DNA from: Paenibacillus sp. GM2
Lineage (GTDB): Bacteria > Bacillota > Bacilli > Paenibacillales > Paenibacillaceae
DNA length: 64,000 nucleotides
NCBI RefSeq assembly: GCF_900069005.2
Contig: NZ_LN831275.1
Location: 1 to 64,000 of the forward strand
Reading direction: 5' to 3'
Shown here: positions 7,477 to 14,769 of the stretch, piece by piece
Numbering within the stretch: position 1 is the stretch's first letter
Layout: every line of letters starts with the position of its first letter
Made by a program: the position numbers and the translations under genes
Notes under the pieces: model-generated
The model's input: only the letters and a program-made list of their open reading frames with translations
Databases searched by the model: none
What the model was told of the DNA's origin: nothing

Positions 7477-8983
7477 CTTTACCGGTGTTTCCGGATTGCA
7501 TATCAGGGGTGCTGATATGTTGAGTATAGAATACAGCGTTTGTCTTAATTTGTAAACTATATAAAGTCAGGTTTGCTTCACAAGATTCCTGATCCTTTTA
7601 TTCTGGCCATACTAAACTACATCGCTACCCCCCTTTTTCTTTATATCATTCATTGTCATTGATCATCTTCCAAGCTGAAAGATTATTACACACCATTCAA
7701 ATTCTATACCCGTCAGTTTGACGGGAGTTCAAGTTACTGGGAGTCCAATTTTGGACTGTGAACATTAACCAACGTAAAATTGCGTTCGTTGGCCATCAAA
7801 CGCAACAAACTTGCTCACAAGCGCAAATATACCGAGTATTAACCAACCTGGTTAGTACTGAGGGAGATTTCTCCCTTAGCAGATTGCATCTTTCTTTTAT
7901 ATGTTTTCAACCTCAACATTTCTCAACAAAAGGGATGCAACGCAAAATGCAACGCACTACTAAGAAATACTCAGATAAATTCATGTGATTAGATGACCCC
8001 GTGGACCGCGGAGTCATCTTTAAAAGTACGAATTTCGTTCCTTTAATCATGGGGTTAAGGGCGCTTTTTGTGTGCAATTATGTCAGGGTTTGCAAGGTAT
8101 GTTTGTGTGCACCTGTTAGGCCCCTCTCAAAATCTGAGAACGCAATTTTCCGTTTTCAAAACCAACCAGGTCGGCACAAATCCGTGCTCACCCTGCGCCG
8201 TCTTCTGATCCTGAATATATACCGTCCTGGTAGGTACTCACTTACCGTCAAACTGTCGAGTACTGATACTGTCCGTTATGCGGAGTTAAAACCTCGCGAC
8301 GTCGCGAACTTTGTAAGGGGTGCTTATCTTTCAGCAGCCTTGTTTCTGAAGCAGAAACTCCACAGTAACCCAAGTATTTCCCGATGACCTACTTTCAAAG
8401 TATATCGTCCTGGATTCATTTAGCCGGCAGATAGAAGGGCGACCCATAATTGTCCTACCCTCTGAACCGAAAATTCGGCTGAGTAAATTCTCTGTGTTGA
8501 AAACGGAATTCAAGTTCGGATATGATCACCACGCTTTAATCAATTAACGTAACCTACATATGTACAAAATTCATATTTTGACTATATGTCTTTCCCTGTT
8601 GCTGATTACCACAAACCGCGTCATTATAAGGTTTTGCATTTGGCTCGCTTCTCTAATCACTGTGAATCATAGTTAAAATCGCTTGAAATTGCACTTTCTT
8701 GATGTTTTGAGAGGGGTTTTTCACTTAAATTCATCTTCGGATATGGTGATTCGCCATGTCTGAATTTCTAACAGGTTCCCGGAAGTGAAGGACAATTTGA
8801 CCGGTACTCACCACAATTTTGTTGTCAGTCGAACGGTCCCCTGATTTGGTGAGCGTTGTAATTCTCACCCTCCAAAATTGGAGGATCACTTTACCACGGT
8901 CTTTCTTTATATACTTTTAAATGTTGGTGTTCGTTACCCTTGGAATCGTGAATTTCAAGGTTCGCTGAACGCGCACAACAAAG
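7477..8983. other. Gene-free, hairpin-rich 1.5-kb stretch of the island
   Basis: No convincing gene lies here although the rest of the island is densely coded. The stretch lies between two minus-strand terminators and holds many short inverted repeats. These are at 7499-7519 (8-bp stem), 7709-7725 (7 bp), 7742-7757, 7835-7859 (10 bp, one G-U), 7859-7878, 8294-8307 (palindrome TCGCGACGTCGCGA), 8342-8358 (7 bp), 8556-8589 (7+6 bp), 8848-8869 (6 bp), 8869-8884 and 8939-8961. Open frames at 7758-7988, 8001-8387 and 8331-8513 lack binding sites and look random. It could be a large structured RNA, a replication or packaging region, or decayed tail genes. Confidence 0.5.
7991..8019. other. Strong hairpin inside the gene-free stretch
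   Basis: AGATGACCCCG pairs with CGGAGTCATCT around a 7-nt loop, with one mismatch on the plus strand that becomes G-U on the minus strand. The plus-strand side is followed by TTTAAAA. It could be a weak terminator. The stem sequence resembles the terminator at 8984-9009. Confidence 0.45.
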
Positions 8984-9009
8984 AGGACCCCCTAAACCTC
9001 GGGAGTCCT
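8984..9009 (-). terminator. Terminator of the terS-like/tape-measure cassette
   Basis: On the minus strand AGGACTCCC pairs with GGGGGTCCT (one G-U) around GAGGTTTA and is followed by CTCTTTGTTG. It lies 20 nt downstream of the stop of the 9030-9356 gene, ending the leftward structural operon. Confidence 0.75.
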
Positions 9010-9029
9010 TCATAATGATCACTATTCCT

Positions 9030-9356
9030 TTACTTCCAATACATCCCCAGTCGCTTCATCATCTCTTTCACTTTGCGATTTAAAATGATCGGTTGGTCTA
9101 ACACGTGGTTAGGTAGATCAATCCAAATCGCGGACGCTGGCAGGCTTAATTCATCTCTGAAGTGAAATGACAGTGTGACAGCTTCCAGGAGCGTCATCTT
9201 ATTCTTAGACGTTAGGCCAAGCCCATTGGTGTGCCTAATGTGAAGTTCATACCTTCCGTCATCGTCAGCAGCCGCAATGATGTATTTACCTTCTGGGTAA
9301 CATTCAAACGGGTTATGCGCGGACACTTCATATGTGTGAAAGTCAACTTTGTCCAT
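9030..9356 (-). CDS. Hypothetical protein coupled to the tape measure gene
   Basis: A 108-residue soluble protein, MDKVDFHTYEVSAHNPFEC..., with an N-terminal beta-rich half (YIIAAADDDGRYELHIRH) and a C-terminal basic helix ending NRKVKEMMKRLGMYWK. Its ATG overlaps the tape measure stop by one base, so it is probably translated by coupling. It closes the four-gene cassette and is followed by a terminator. By position it could be a tail-tip, chaperone or regulatory partner of the tape measure protein. No family is recognised and this is inference. Confidence 0.75.
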   Translation of the reverse strand: MDKVDFHTYEVSAHNPFECYPEGKYIIAAADDDGRYELHIRHTNGLGLTSKNKMTLLEAVTLSFHFRDELSLPASAIWIDLPNHVLDQPIILNRKVKEMMKRLGMYWK

Positions 9357-11290
9357 TACGTATACACCCCGGCGGCAGATGCGGAGATATCTTCTTCCAG
9401 GGCTTTCGAAATGCGATCCATTATCTCATTGATATCAGACTCATTTCTTACATGTGTATCACCAAAGGAAACTGTAGGGGTTAGAGTCACAAAATTCTGA
9501 ATCGACTTCATTTCGGCCAACTCTCGCATGGTCTTTAGATCCTCCTGGCCTATATCGACAGTATCATCAATTTTCCCAACGCTGTTTACTTTGTCGATCG
9601 TTCCACCATTAACAAAAGGACTACTGTTCACAATGTTATTTTGCTTGGACGCATCACTTTCCGCTTTTGCAGCTTTGGCAGCGGCTATCTCGGCATTTCT
9701 GGCGGCCGTGGATGCTTTTGATTCGGTTATCATAGCTTGTATTGCCTTTTCTCTACCGGCGATCTGTTCATTGACCTTGTTTGCATACTGAGCTAGCTCG
9801 TTATTCCTGGCTTGTTTTGCGGCCTCGTTTTCAATCTGAGCATTTGCACCAAAAGTCATCTGATCAATTAAGTCAATACTGACACCTGGGATTTTATTTA
9901 GAGTGTCTATAAACCCGTTGATAATGTCGATCCCACCGTTGACCATGTTTTGCAGGATCGTAAGGACACCGGCTTTCATGTCGCCCATGAAGTTTTGGAT
10001 GTTTGTACTAACAGTCATAAAGGACAACTGTAGTTTATTGAACAGATTCATGACCCAATTAACACCGGTCATAAACCCGACTTTGACCCAATCCCAAGCA
10101 GTTAATAGCGCATTGCATACGATCATCCAAGCGATTTTCAAGCCCCCTACTGACTGGATCCACTTATAAATAGCCATTACTACTACACCAATGAGAAGGA
10201 CGATCCAAGTTAAAGGGTTAGTAAGAAGTGTTGTGAAAAATGCTTTAGCCGCCCCCGTAGCAATCCACGTAGCTGCGGCCTGTATACCAAGCCCGACTGC
10301 TAATGTTGCCGCTCCTGCTGCTACACCAACGAGAACCGGTTCGATTTTAGACCAATTATCATATATGAATTGTGCCCCTCGTCCAATCACCTGTAATAAC
10401 GGACCGAATGCATCAATCAAGATGTTTTGGATAAGCGTGCCCACCTGCGCGAACGTCATAGGCATAGAATTAAATTTTCGGTTTATTTCTTCTGTTGATG
10501 ATAACATTGCATTTTTTACAATGTCGGCAGTGATTTGGCCATCTGTAGCCATTTCACGGATAGCACCTATCGGCACTTTCATATAATCGGCAATCGTCTG
10601 GATGACGTTCGGTGCTGCTTCGAAGACCGCATTCAATTCTTCACCACGTAGAACGCCTGAACCTAAAGCCTGGGTTAATTGCAGGGAAGCAGATGCCATT
10701 TCTGCTTGTGATGCACCAGCAATAACAAACTGCTTGTTCAGGTTTTCTGCAAACTGAATTGTTTGGTCATTGGAGCTGAAAACTGCGCCGGCTCTTTGCC
10801 CTAACTTTGCAACCACATCAGCTGTAGTTTGATAAGAGGCGCGTGAACGATTGGATGATTCCATGATTTTATCCTGCAACTGAGCTGTCGACTGCAACCC
10901 GTCATTCATCAGATTCAGCCGCGCCGTAGTGTTGCTGTACGCGTCACTAATGTTCATAACCGATTTAACACCTTGGAAGGCAAGATAAGCCCCTGCCATC
11001 CCCGTTATATTTCTCATTAGCCCAGAAGATGAAGCTGTCCCATTATTCATAGAACGATTAAATCTTTCTTGTGAGTTTGCTGCGTTTTGAATTTGTCGGT
11101 TTATTTCTGCTTCAGCTGAGGCTATTTGCTGTTTCGCTGCAACCAATGATTTATCTATGTTTGTATTCTGATTGGTCACATTCTGCATTCTTTGCATAGT
11201 TGAAACCATCATATTCATACTGCTGGTGATGCTTTTGAGCGGTCCGGACATAGCGTCGAACATTTTGAGTGTTGAGCTTACTGTGGCCAT
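9356..11290 (-). CDS. Phage tail tape measure protein
   Basis: A 644-residue protein. Residues 75-260 form the tape-measure core seen in TP901-type phages (SDAYSNTTARLNLMNDG, SNDQTIQFAENLNKQFVIAG, ALGSGVLRGEELNAVFEAAP, IAD.MKVPIGAIREMATDGQITADIV). Residues about 320-385 contain hydrophobic, membrane-like helices (VGVAAGAATLAVGLG, TWIVLLIGVVVMAIY). Residues 490-560 are an alanine-rich coiled coil. Tape measure proteins set siphophage tail length at roughly 0.15 nm per residue, so this would correspond to a tail near 95-100 nm. AGGAGGGG precedes the ATG. The upstream gene overlaps by 13 nt. It appears full length, yet no other tail gene accompanies it. Confidence 0.9.
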   Translation of the reverse strand: MATVSSTLKMFDAMSGPLKSITSSMNMMVSTMQRMQNVTNQNTNIDKSLVAAKQQIASAEAEINRQIQNAANSQERFNRSMNNGTASSSGLMRNITGMAGAYLAFQGVKSVMNISDAYSNTTARLNLMNDGLQSTAQLQDKIMESSNRSRASYQTTADVVAKLGQRAGAVFSSNDQTIQFAENLNKQFVIAGASQAEMASASLQLTQALGSGVLRGEELNAVFEAAPNVIQTIADYMKVPIGAIREMATDGQITADIVKNAMLSSTEEINRKFNSMPMTFAQVGTLIQNILIDAFGPLLQVIGRGAQFIYDNWSKIEPVLVGVAAGAATLAVGLGIQAAATWIATGAAKAFFTTLLTNPLTWIVLLIGVVVMAIYKWIQSVGGLKIAWMIVCNALLTAWDWVKVGFMTGVNWVMNLFNKLQLSFMTVSTNIQNFMGDMKAGVLTILQNMVNGGIDIINGFIDTLNKIPGVSIDLIDQMTFGANAQIENEAAKQARNNELAQYANKVNEQIAGREKAIQAMITESKASTAARNAEIAAAKAAKAESDASKQNNIVNSSPFVNGGTIDKVNSVGKIDDTVDIGQEDLKTMRELAEMKSIQNFVTLTPTVSFGDTHVRNESDINEIMDRISKALEEDISASAAGVYT

Positions 11291-11475
11291 TCAATCCCCT
11301 CCTGGTCCGGTAGGTCGTCTTCATAGTCAATGTCATCTATGATAATGATTGTTTTGTCTGTTACGCCCGGCGGCAACTCTTCACCGGGGTATATAAATGC
11401 CACCGGTATAAATCCTTTATCTCTAATCGTTTGCTCTAACTTTTCTAATCGCTTCTTTAGTGCTTGATTCGCCAT
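11278..11475 (-). CDS. Small hypothetical protein between terS-like and tape measure genes
   Basis: A 65-residue product: MANQALKKRLEKLEQTIRDKG (coiled-coil helix), a VAFIYPGEELPPG strand-turn, then an acidic IIIIDDIDYEDDLPDQEG tail. AAGGAGA precedes the ATG by about 10 nt. It starts 1 nt after the stop of the terS-like gene and its end overlaps the tape measure start, so the three are translationally linked. It may act with either neighbour; in long-tailed phages the genes just before the tape measure encode chaperones, but the sequence here does not resemble those I know. Confidence 0.7.
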   Translation of the reverse strand: MANQALKKRLEKLEQTIRDKGFIPVAFIYPGEELPPGVTDKTIIIIDDIDYEDDLPDQEGIEWPQ

Positions 11476-11476
11476 G

Positions 11477-11866
11477 TTATTCACTTCTCCTTTCCAATTC
11501 CGTTAATCTGGCTTCTATTTCTTCTAATTCAACCGCTTTAATGGCTGTTTCCAACACTGTTTTGGCAGCCATCACTCTAGCCATAGCAGGGGCCTTTGGA
11601 TTGTCCATAACGCCCTCTAACGTCTCCACAGCCTTTACAGAAGACTGTTGTATTCTTGATATGGCTTGACCTACCGCCTGACGTTTTGCCCCTCTATAAG
11701 CCTCCTGAAAGCTGTTGTCCTGCATCCATCTGCGCAATGTTGTTTCACCAATCCCGGCAACTTTAGCAGCTGCGCTAATAGAAGGCTCTGACAATAAAGC
11801 AATAACCGCTTGTTCCTGCTTCCTGCTTTTCTTCTCTCCGTGCCCTGTGGAAATAGTACTTTTCAT
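11477..11866 (-). CDS. Terminase-small-subunit-like helix-turn-helix protein
   Basis: A 129-residue protein. Residues 15-50 hold a HTH (AVIALLSEPSISAAAKVAGIGETTLRRWM...), followed by FQEAYRGAKRQAV and a long helical region with repeated ala/val heptads, ending IEARLTELERR. This pattern matches small terminase subunits and the phBC6A51-type HTH family, which recognise packaging sites on phage DNA. The ATG at 11866 has GAGAGGTG upstream; a GTG at 11875 is possible. No large terminase gene follows, which is unusual for a phage but normal for satellites that reprogram a helper's packaging. Confidence 0.75.
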   Translation of the reverse strand: MKSTISTGHGEKKSRKQEQAVIALLSEPSISAAAKVAGIGETTLRRWMQDNSFQEAYRGAKRQAVGQAISRIQQSSVKAVETLEGVMDNPKAPAMARVMAAKTVLETAIKAVELEEIEARLTELERRSE

Positions 11867-11926
11867 CTTTATCACCTCTCTCTATACAGAAGGAAGGTGA
11901 GATCTTCCCCACCTTCCCCCAGGTCA

Positions 11927-12538
11927 TTACTGGGTCAGTTGTGAATCCAACTCCTTGGCCCAGCTCGGCAGTTCGCCCGTTTGATAGGTTTTATCAAGTT
12001 CGCTAGTATCAACAAAGGAAAGGAAATTAGGCAAGTTGCTAAGATGCCGCTGATAATACGGATTTTCAACACCTACCATATCCTCAACAGAACCCAACTC
12101 CTGTGCCATTCTAATGGCTTTCATCCTGTGGTCGCTTGCCTTTACTGCAAGCTGCAGGAGAGATCCAGCCAACGGCTTCGATTCTTCAATAATCGCATCA
12201 ATACCATCCCGGATCACCTGAAACTCTCTCTGGTATCCGGCTTTAACTGTCTTGGCCAGCTCCTTCAGCTCCGCTTGCTTCGCACTCTCAAACCGTTCAA
12301 GGCGTTCCTTAGCGATCTCAATAATTTGGGCTTCATCATCAGCCGCGCGTTTGGCTGCGCCGATCTTGGCAGCACTGTGGATCTTTGTACCGCTGGTTTC
12401 TTCCTCTACCATCTTCCGGTATGCCTGATATGCTTCCTGGTGCGTCCCTTGAGCAGTTGCCAGTTCGGCCCGTGCATCCTCAATGCGTTTATCGTGTTTG
12501 GCCACAACCTCATAAAACTCGTTCAATTCTTTAAACAT
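11927..12538 (-). CDS. Coiled-coil protein, unknown function
   Basis: A 203-residue protein, MFKELNEFYEVVAKHDKRIE..., predicted mostly helical with a long coiled coil (residues 5-130: ARAELATAQGTHQEAYQAYR, RLERFESAKQAELKEL). A short, more globular C-terminal part follows (NPYYQRHLSNLPNFLSFVDTSEL). The start at 12538 follows GGGGGA; longer in-frame starts have no binding site. The preceding 56-codon gene overlaps by 8 nt. Elongated helical proteins just upstream of packaging genes can be scaffold-like, but there is no direct evidence for that here. No family recognised. Confidence 0.75.
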   Translation of the reverse strand: MFKELNEFYEVVAKHDKRIEDARAELATAQGTHQEAYQAYRKMVEEETSGTKIHSAAKIGAAKRAADDEAQIIEIAKERLERFESAKQAELKELAKTVKAGYQREFQVIRDGIDAIIEESKPLAGSLLQLAVKASDHRMKAIRMAQELGSVEDMVGVENPYYQRHLSNLPNFLSFVDTSELDKTYQTGELPSWAKELDSQLTQ

Positions 12539-12701
12539 TCTTATTCCCCCATCCATTTCCCGTCTTTTTTTCTTGTTCCCACGGTGAATTCTCATGTAGA
12601 TCCTTGTGGTACTGATCCACTTTGTTCATCTGTTCGGCTGCTAATTGTCCCTGTCCTTCGGTATGGTTGCGCCATTCATTTCTCTTCTGATCATCTTGCA
12701 T
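12531..12701 (-). CDS. Small hydrophilic hypothetical protein
   Basis: A 56-residue product, MQDDQKRNEWRNHTEGQGQ..., rich in Q, N, E and W, ending KTGNGWGNKNV. AGGAG lies 9 nt before the ATG. Its stop overlaps the start of the coiled-coil gene at 12538, suggesting coupled translation. It is too short for a family call; the good binding site and overlap make coding likely. Confidence 0.65.
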   Translation of the reverse strand: MQDDQKRNEWRNHTEGQGQLAAEQMNKVDQYHKDLHENSPWEQEKKTGNGWGNKNV

Positions 12702-12765
12702 TATCTATCACTCCTGATATTTATTTAAAAACTCATAAATTCATCCACCTGCGACTATCTGCGTT

Positions 12766-13092
12766 CTATTCCTGCAACGGAACTTTCCTCATCAACCCAT
12801 CCCAAAAATCAAAATCATTTAACGGCTCCGGCGGTTCTTCTTTAGGTTTTAAACGGTTAGTGATGATTTCATAATGGAGGTTCATTCTTGCCATGAAATT
12901 ATCAAGTTCCTCTGGCTTCTTTTTGCTGTACTCATGAAATATAAGCCTGAGTAATGTTTCAAGGCTGCCGATCCTTGACCTATCCGTTTCAATGGTTACT
13001 ATGTTTCCTTCTAGCCGGATATCAAATCGTCTGCCTTTCTTTTTCTGTGGCTTCTCTTTGCTGTCTTTAGGCTCTTTGATTTTTTGACCCAT
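12766..13092 (-). CDS. Hypothetical phage-type protein
   Basis: A 108-residue protein with a strongly basic N terminus (KDSKEKPQKKKGRRFD), a short beta segment (IRLEGNIVTIETDRSRIG), a helix (LETLLRLIFHEYSKKKPEEL) and a proline-rich acidic segment before a final FWDGLMRKVPL. AAGGAG precedes the ATG by 7 nt. It lies in the leftward early operon between the helicase-linked gene and the packaging cassette. The basic tail suggests nucleic-acid contact, which is inference. No family recognised. Confidence 0.7.
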   Translation of the reverse strand: MGQKIKEPKDSKEKPQKKKGRRFDIRLEGNIVTIETDRSRIGSLETLLRLIFHEYSKKKPEELDNFMARMNLHYEIITNRLKPKEEPPEPLNDFDFWDGLMRKVPLQE

Positions 13093-13121
13093 AGTATTCT
13101 CCTTCTTGCCAGTTAGCTGAT

Positions 13122-13532
13122 TTACAGAGCATCCCGAAGCCCTACACGCTTCCTACTACCTCGTTCCCTTGCCCTCCTTCTAGCTTGCTGTAGTTGTTCG
13201 CATAGCATGTTGTACCGTTGTACAGCTGCTTCATACTTTGGATGATGGGGACCGATCGACTCTATGAATTCAGCCCCCTTTATGATCCGCTCTTGTAACC
13301 TTCCCTCGTGATAATCCACTAGCTCATCGAAAATAACTTCAAAGTGGTCGTAAATGCCTGTACTTGTCTCAGCCTTACATACCTTGCTTAAAAAGTTTAG
13401 GTAGACATCCGGCTCCATATGATCACTCTGTAAGGCCATTTCTACCTGTCGTATAAGAGTGTCCTGATACCCTCTGATTAGTTGATGATTATCCTCGGAA
13501 TAACTCTGTAATTCGTTGTGTGGTTCTGTCAT
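13122..13532 (-). CDS. Hypothetical helical protein downstream of the helicase
   Basis: About 136 residues from MTEPHNELQSYSEDNHQLIR, mostly predicted helix (LIRQVEMALQSDHMEP, FEVIFDELVDYHEGRLQERI) with a very basic end (QQARRRARERGSRKRVG). An in-frame ATG at 13562 is possible, but GGGAGGGTGG upstream of 13532 favours the shorter form. It overlaps the 3' end of the DnaB-like gene by 44 nt. A helicase loader or a DNA-binding accessory would fit the position; that is inference. Confidence 0.65.
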   Translation of the reverse strand: MTEPHNELQSYSEDNHQLIRGYQDTLIRQVEMALQSDHMEPDVYLNFLSKVCKAETSTGIYDHFEVIFDELVDYHEGRLQERIIKGAEFIESIGPHHPKYEAAVQRYNMLCEQLQQARRRARERGSRKRVGLRDAL

Positions 13533-14769
13533 AGTGCAGTTCCACCCTCCCGCACTTTCCATTTCGTTGTTTCGTGAAATTCACTTCCAAAATATTAGGA
13601 GTATCGGTATTCGGGTTGTAGTAATCATCCCTGTATAACAAGCCGATCACATCCGCACTGGTCTCAATTCCTGTGCTTCCGGATAGATCCGCATTACCTG
13701 GACGCTTGTCCTTGCGTTCCTCTACCCCACGAACAACTTGAGACAGTCCCATCACATGGCAATCGCACTCCTGAGCTGCAGAACGAAGCTTCCTACACAC
13801 TCGAGCTAGGGCGCTTCCCCCATTGTCATTTATCTCTCCTGTTTCCTTAACATCCTGTAAATAATCAACCACCACGAAATCAAGGCCTAGCGTTCGTTTT
13901 AAGCGCCTCATTTCATCGGTAATGTAATCAGCCGACACCGCTCTTGTATCGTCGATATACAGGCGTTTAAGGGCTTCCTTGTGCTTATTCATACTTACAT
14001 AGTGGTTGTGTGCTAATCTCCCCGTTCTAAATTGCTCAAAATTCACTTGCATGAGGTTGGCTATCATCCGAAAGTATAATTGCTGTTTAGACATTTCAAG
14101 CGAGAACATAGCGCATTTATAACCGGCTTTACTCAGCCTCAGAAGCATTTCGATTACAAAGGCTGTCTTTCCCATGCTTGTACGTGCGCCAATCACCGAG
14201 AAGTCTTGTCTGTGCCATCCTGTAGTCATTCCATCAATGGTTTTCATCCCAGTAAGAAGGCCATAGGCTAATGACGGGTCTTGAGCAATCTTCATAACAT
14301 GAGCCGTCCACTCCTCAACATCACGATCAGGATCGGAGCTATCCTTGCTCTCACTAGAGCTAAGCTCGAACACGGATTTCTGCAAGTCCCTTAATAGTTC
14401 GTCAGGATCTTCTCCTTCTGACGTAGTTTCTGCAACCCGTCTCGATAATCTTAGAAGCTGCTGACCAAGAAGATTCTTTTTCAGAGTCCTAATCAGTCCT
14501 GGTATCCGCTTCTCGCTATAGTAGGCTGAGCGCAATTCATGTAGAAGCTTGATGTTGCTCATATCGCAACGCTGGACAATCCCTTGGAAACTCAGTCCTT
14601 CTTCAGAATCTGTTTCATGAAGGATTTTATAAAGCCAGTCGTATTCTCCGAAATGCTCCGGTGTGAGGCCTGACTTCCAGCTTGGGAACAGTGTCGGATC
14701 GCTTAGAAAAGCTCCAAGCAATTCTTCATTCGGTTGGGCCTGTCTCGTTTCTACGTCTGTAAATTTCAT
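13489..14769 (-). CDS. DnaB-family replicative DNA helicase
   Basis: A 426-residue helicase. The N-terminal DnaB domain (residues 1-120: NEELLGAFLSDPTLFPSW, LTPEHF, LYKIL) is followed by the RecA-type motor: Walker A IGARTSMGKTAF, CAMFSLEMSKQQL, Walker B FVVVDYLQDV, the CHVMGLSQVVRGVE motif, and DLSGSTGIETSADVIGLLYRDDYY, with the C-terminal arginine region KQRNGKCGRVEL. It unwinds the island's DNA at the replication fork. AGGAGG lies before the ATG with a 12-nt gap, and the start overlaps the replisome organizer gene by 44 nt. Motifs look intact. Confidence 0.93.
   Translation of the reverse strand: MKFTDVETRQAQPNEELLGAFLSDPTLFPSWKSGLTPEHFGEYDWLYKILHETDSEEGLSFQGIVQRCDMSNIKLLHELRSAYYSEKRIPGLIRTLKKNLLGQQLLRLSRRVAETTSEGEDPDELLRDLQKSVFELSSSESKDSSDPDRDVEEWTAHVMKIAQDPSLAYGLLTGMKTIDGMTTGWHRQDFSVIGARTSMGKTAFVIEMLLRLSKAGYKCAMFSLEMSKQQLYFRMIANLMQVNFEQFRTGRLAHNHYVSMNKHKEALKRLYIDDTRAVSADYITDEMRRLKRTLGLDFVVVDYLQDVKETGEINDNGGSALARVCRKLRSAAQECDCHVMGLSQVVRGVEERKDKRPGNADLSGSTGIETSADVIGLLYRDDYYNPNTDTPNILEVNFTKQRNGKCGRVELHYDRTTQRITELFRG

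Larger units (their letters stand above)
6151..7480 (-). terminator. Rho-independent terminator split by an IS element
   Basis: The minus-strand halves AAGCCCTGGGAG (7476-7465) and CTCTCGGGGCTT plus a T-run (6166-6151) form a 12-bp stem with two G-U pairs once the IS is removed. The restored loop would be TTAATAG. The IS sits in the loop between duplicated TTAA. It would originally have ended a leftward transcript arriving from the 7.5-9.0 kb region. Confidence 0.7.

Noticed and set aside
8001-8387. Plus-strand open frame of 128 codons in the hairpin-rich region
   Set aside because: It has no ribosome binding site, an unlikely amino-acid mix and no protein-like periodicity; the inverted repeats explain the stretch better.
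8331-8513. Minus-strand 60-codon frame in the same region
   Set aside because: It is short, has no binding site and contains no recognisable motif.
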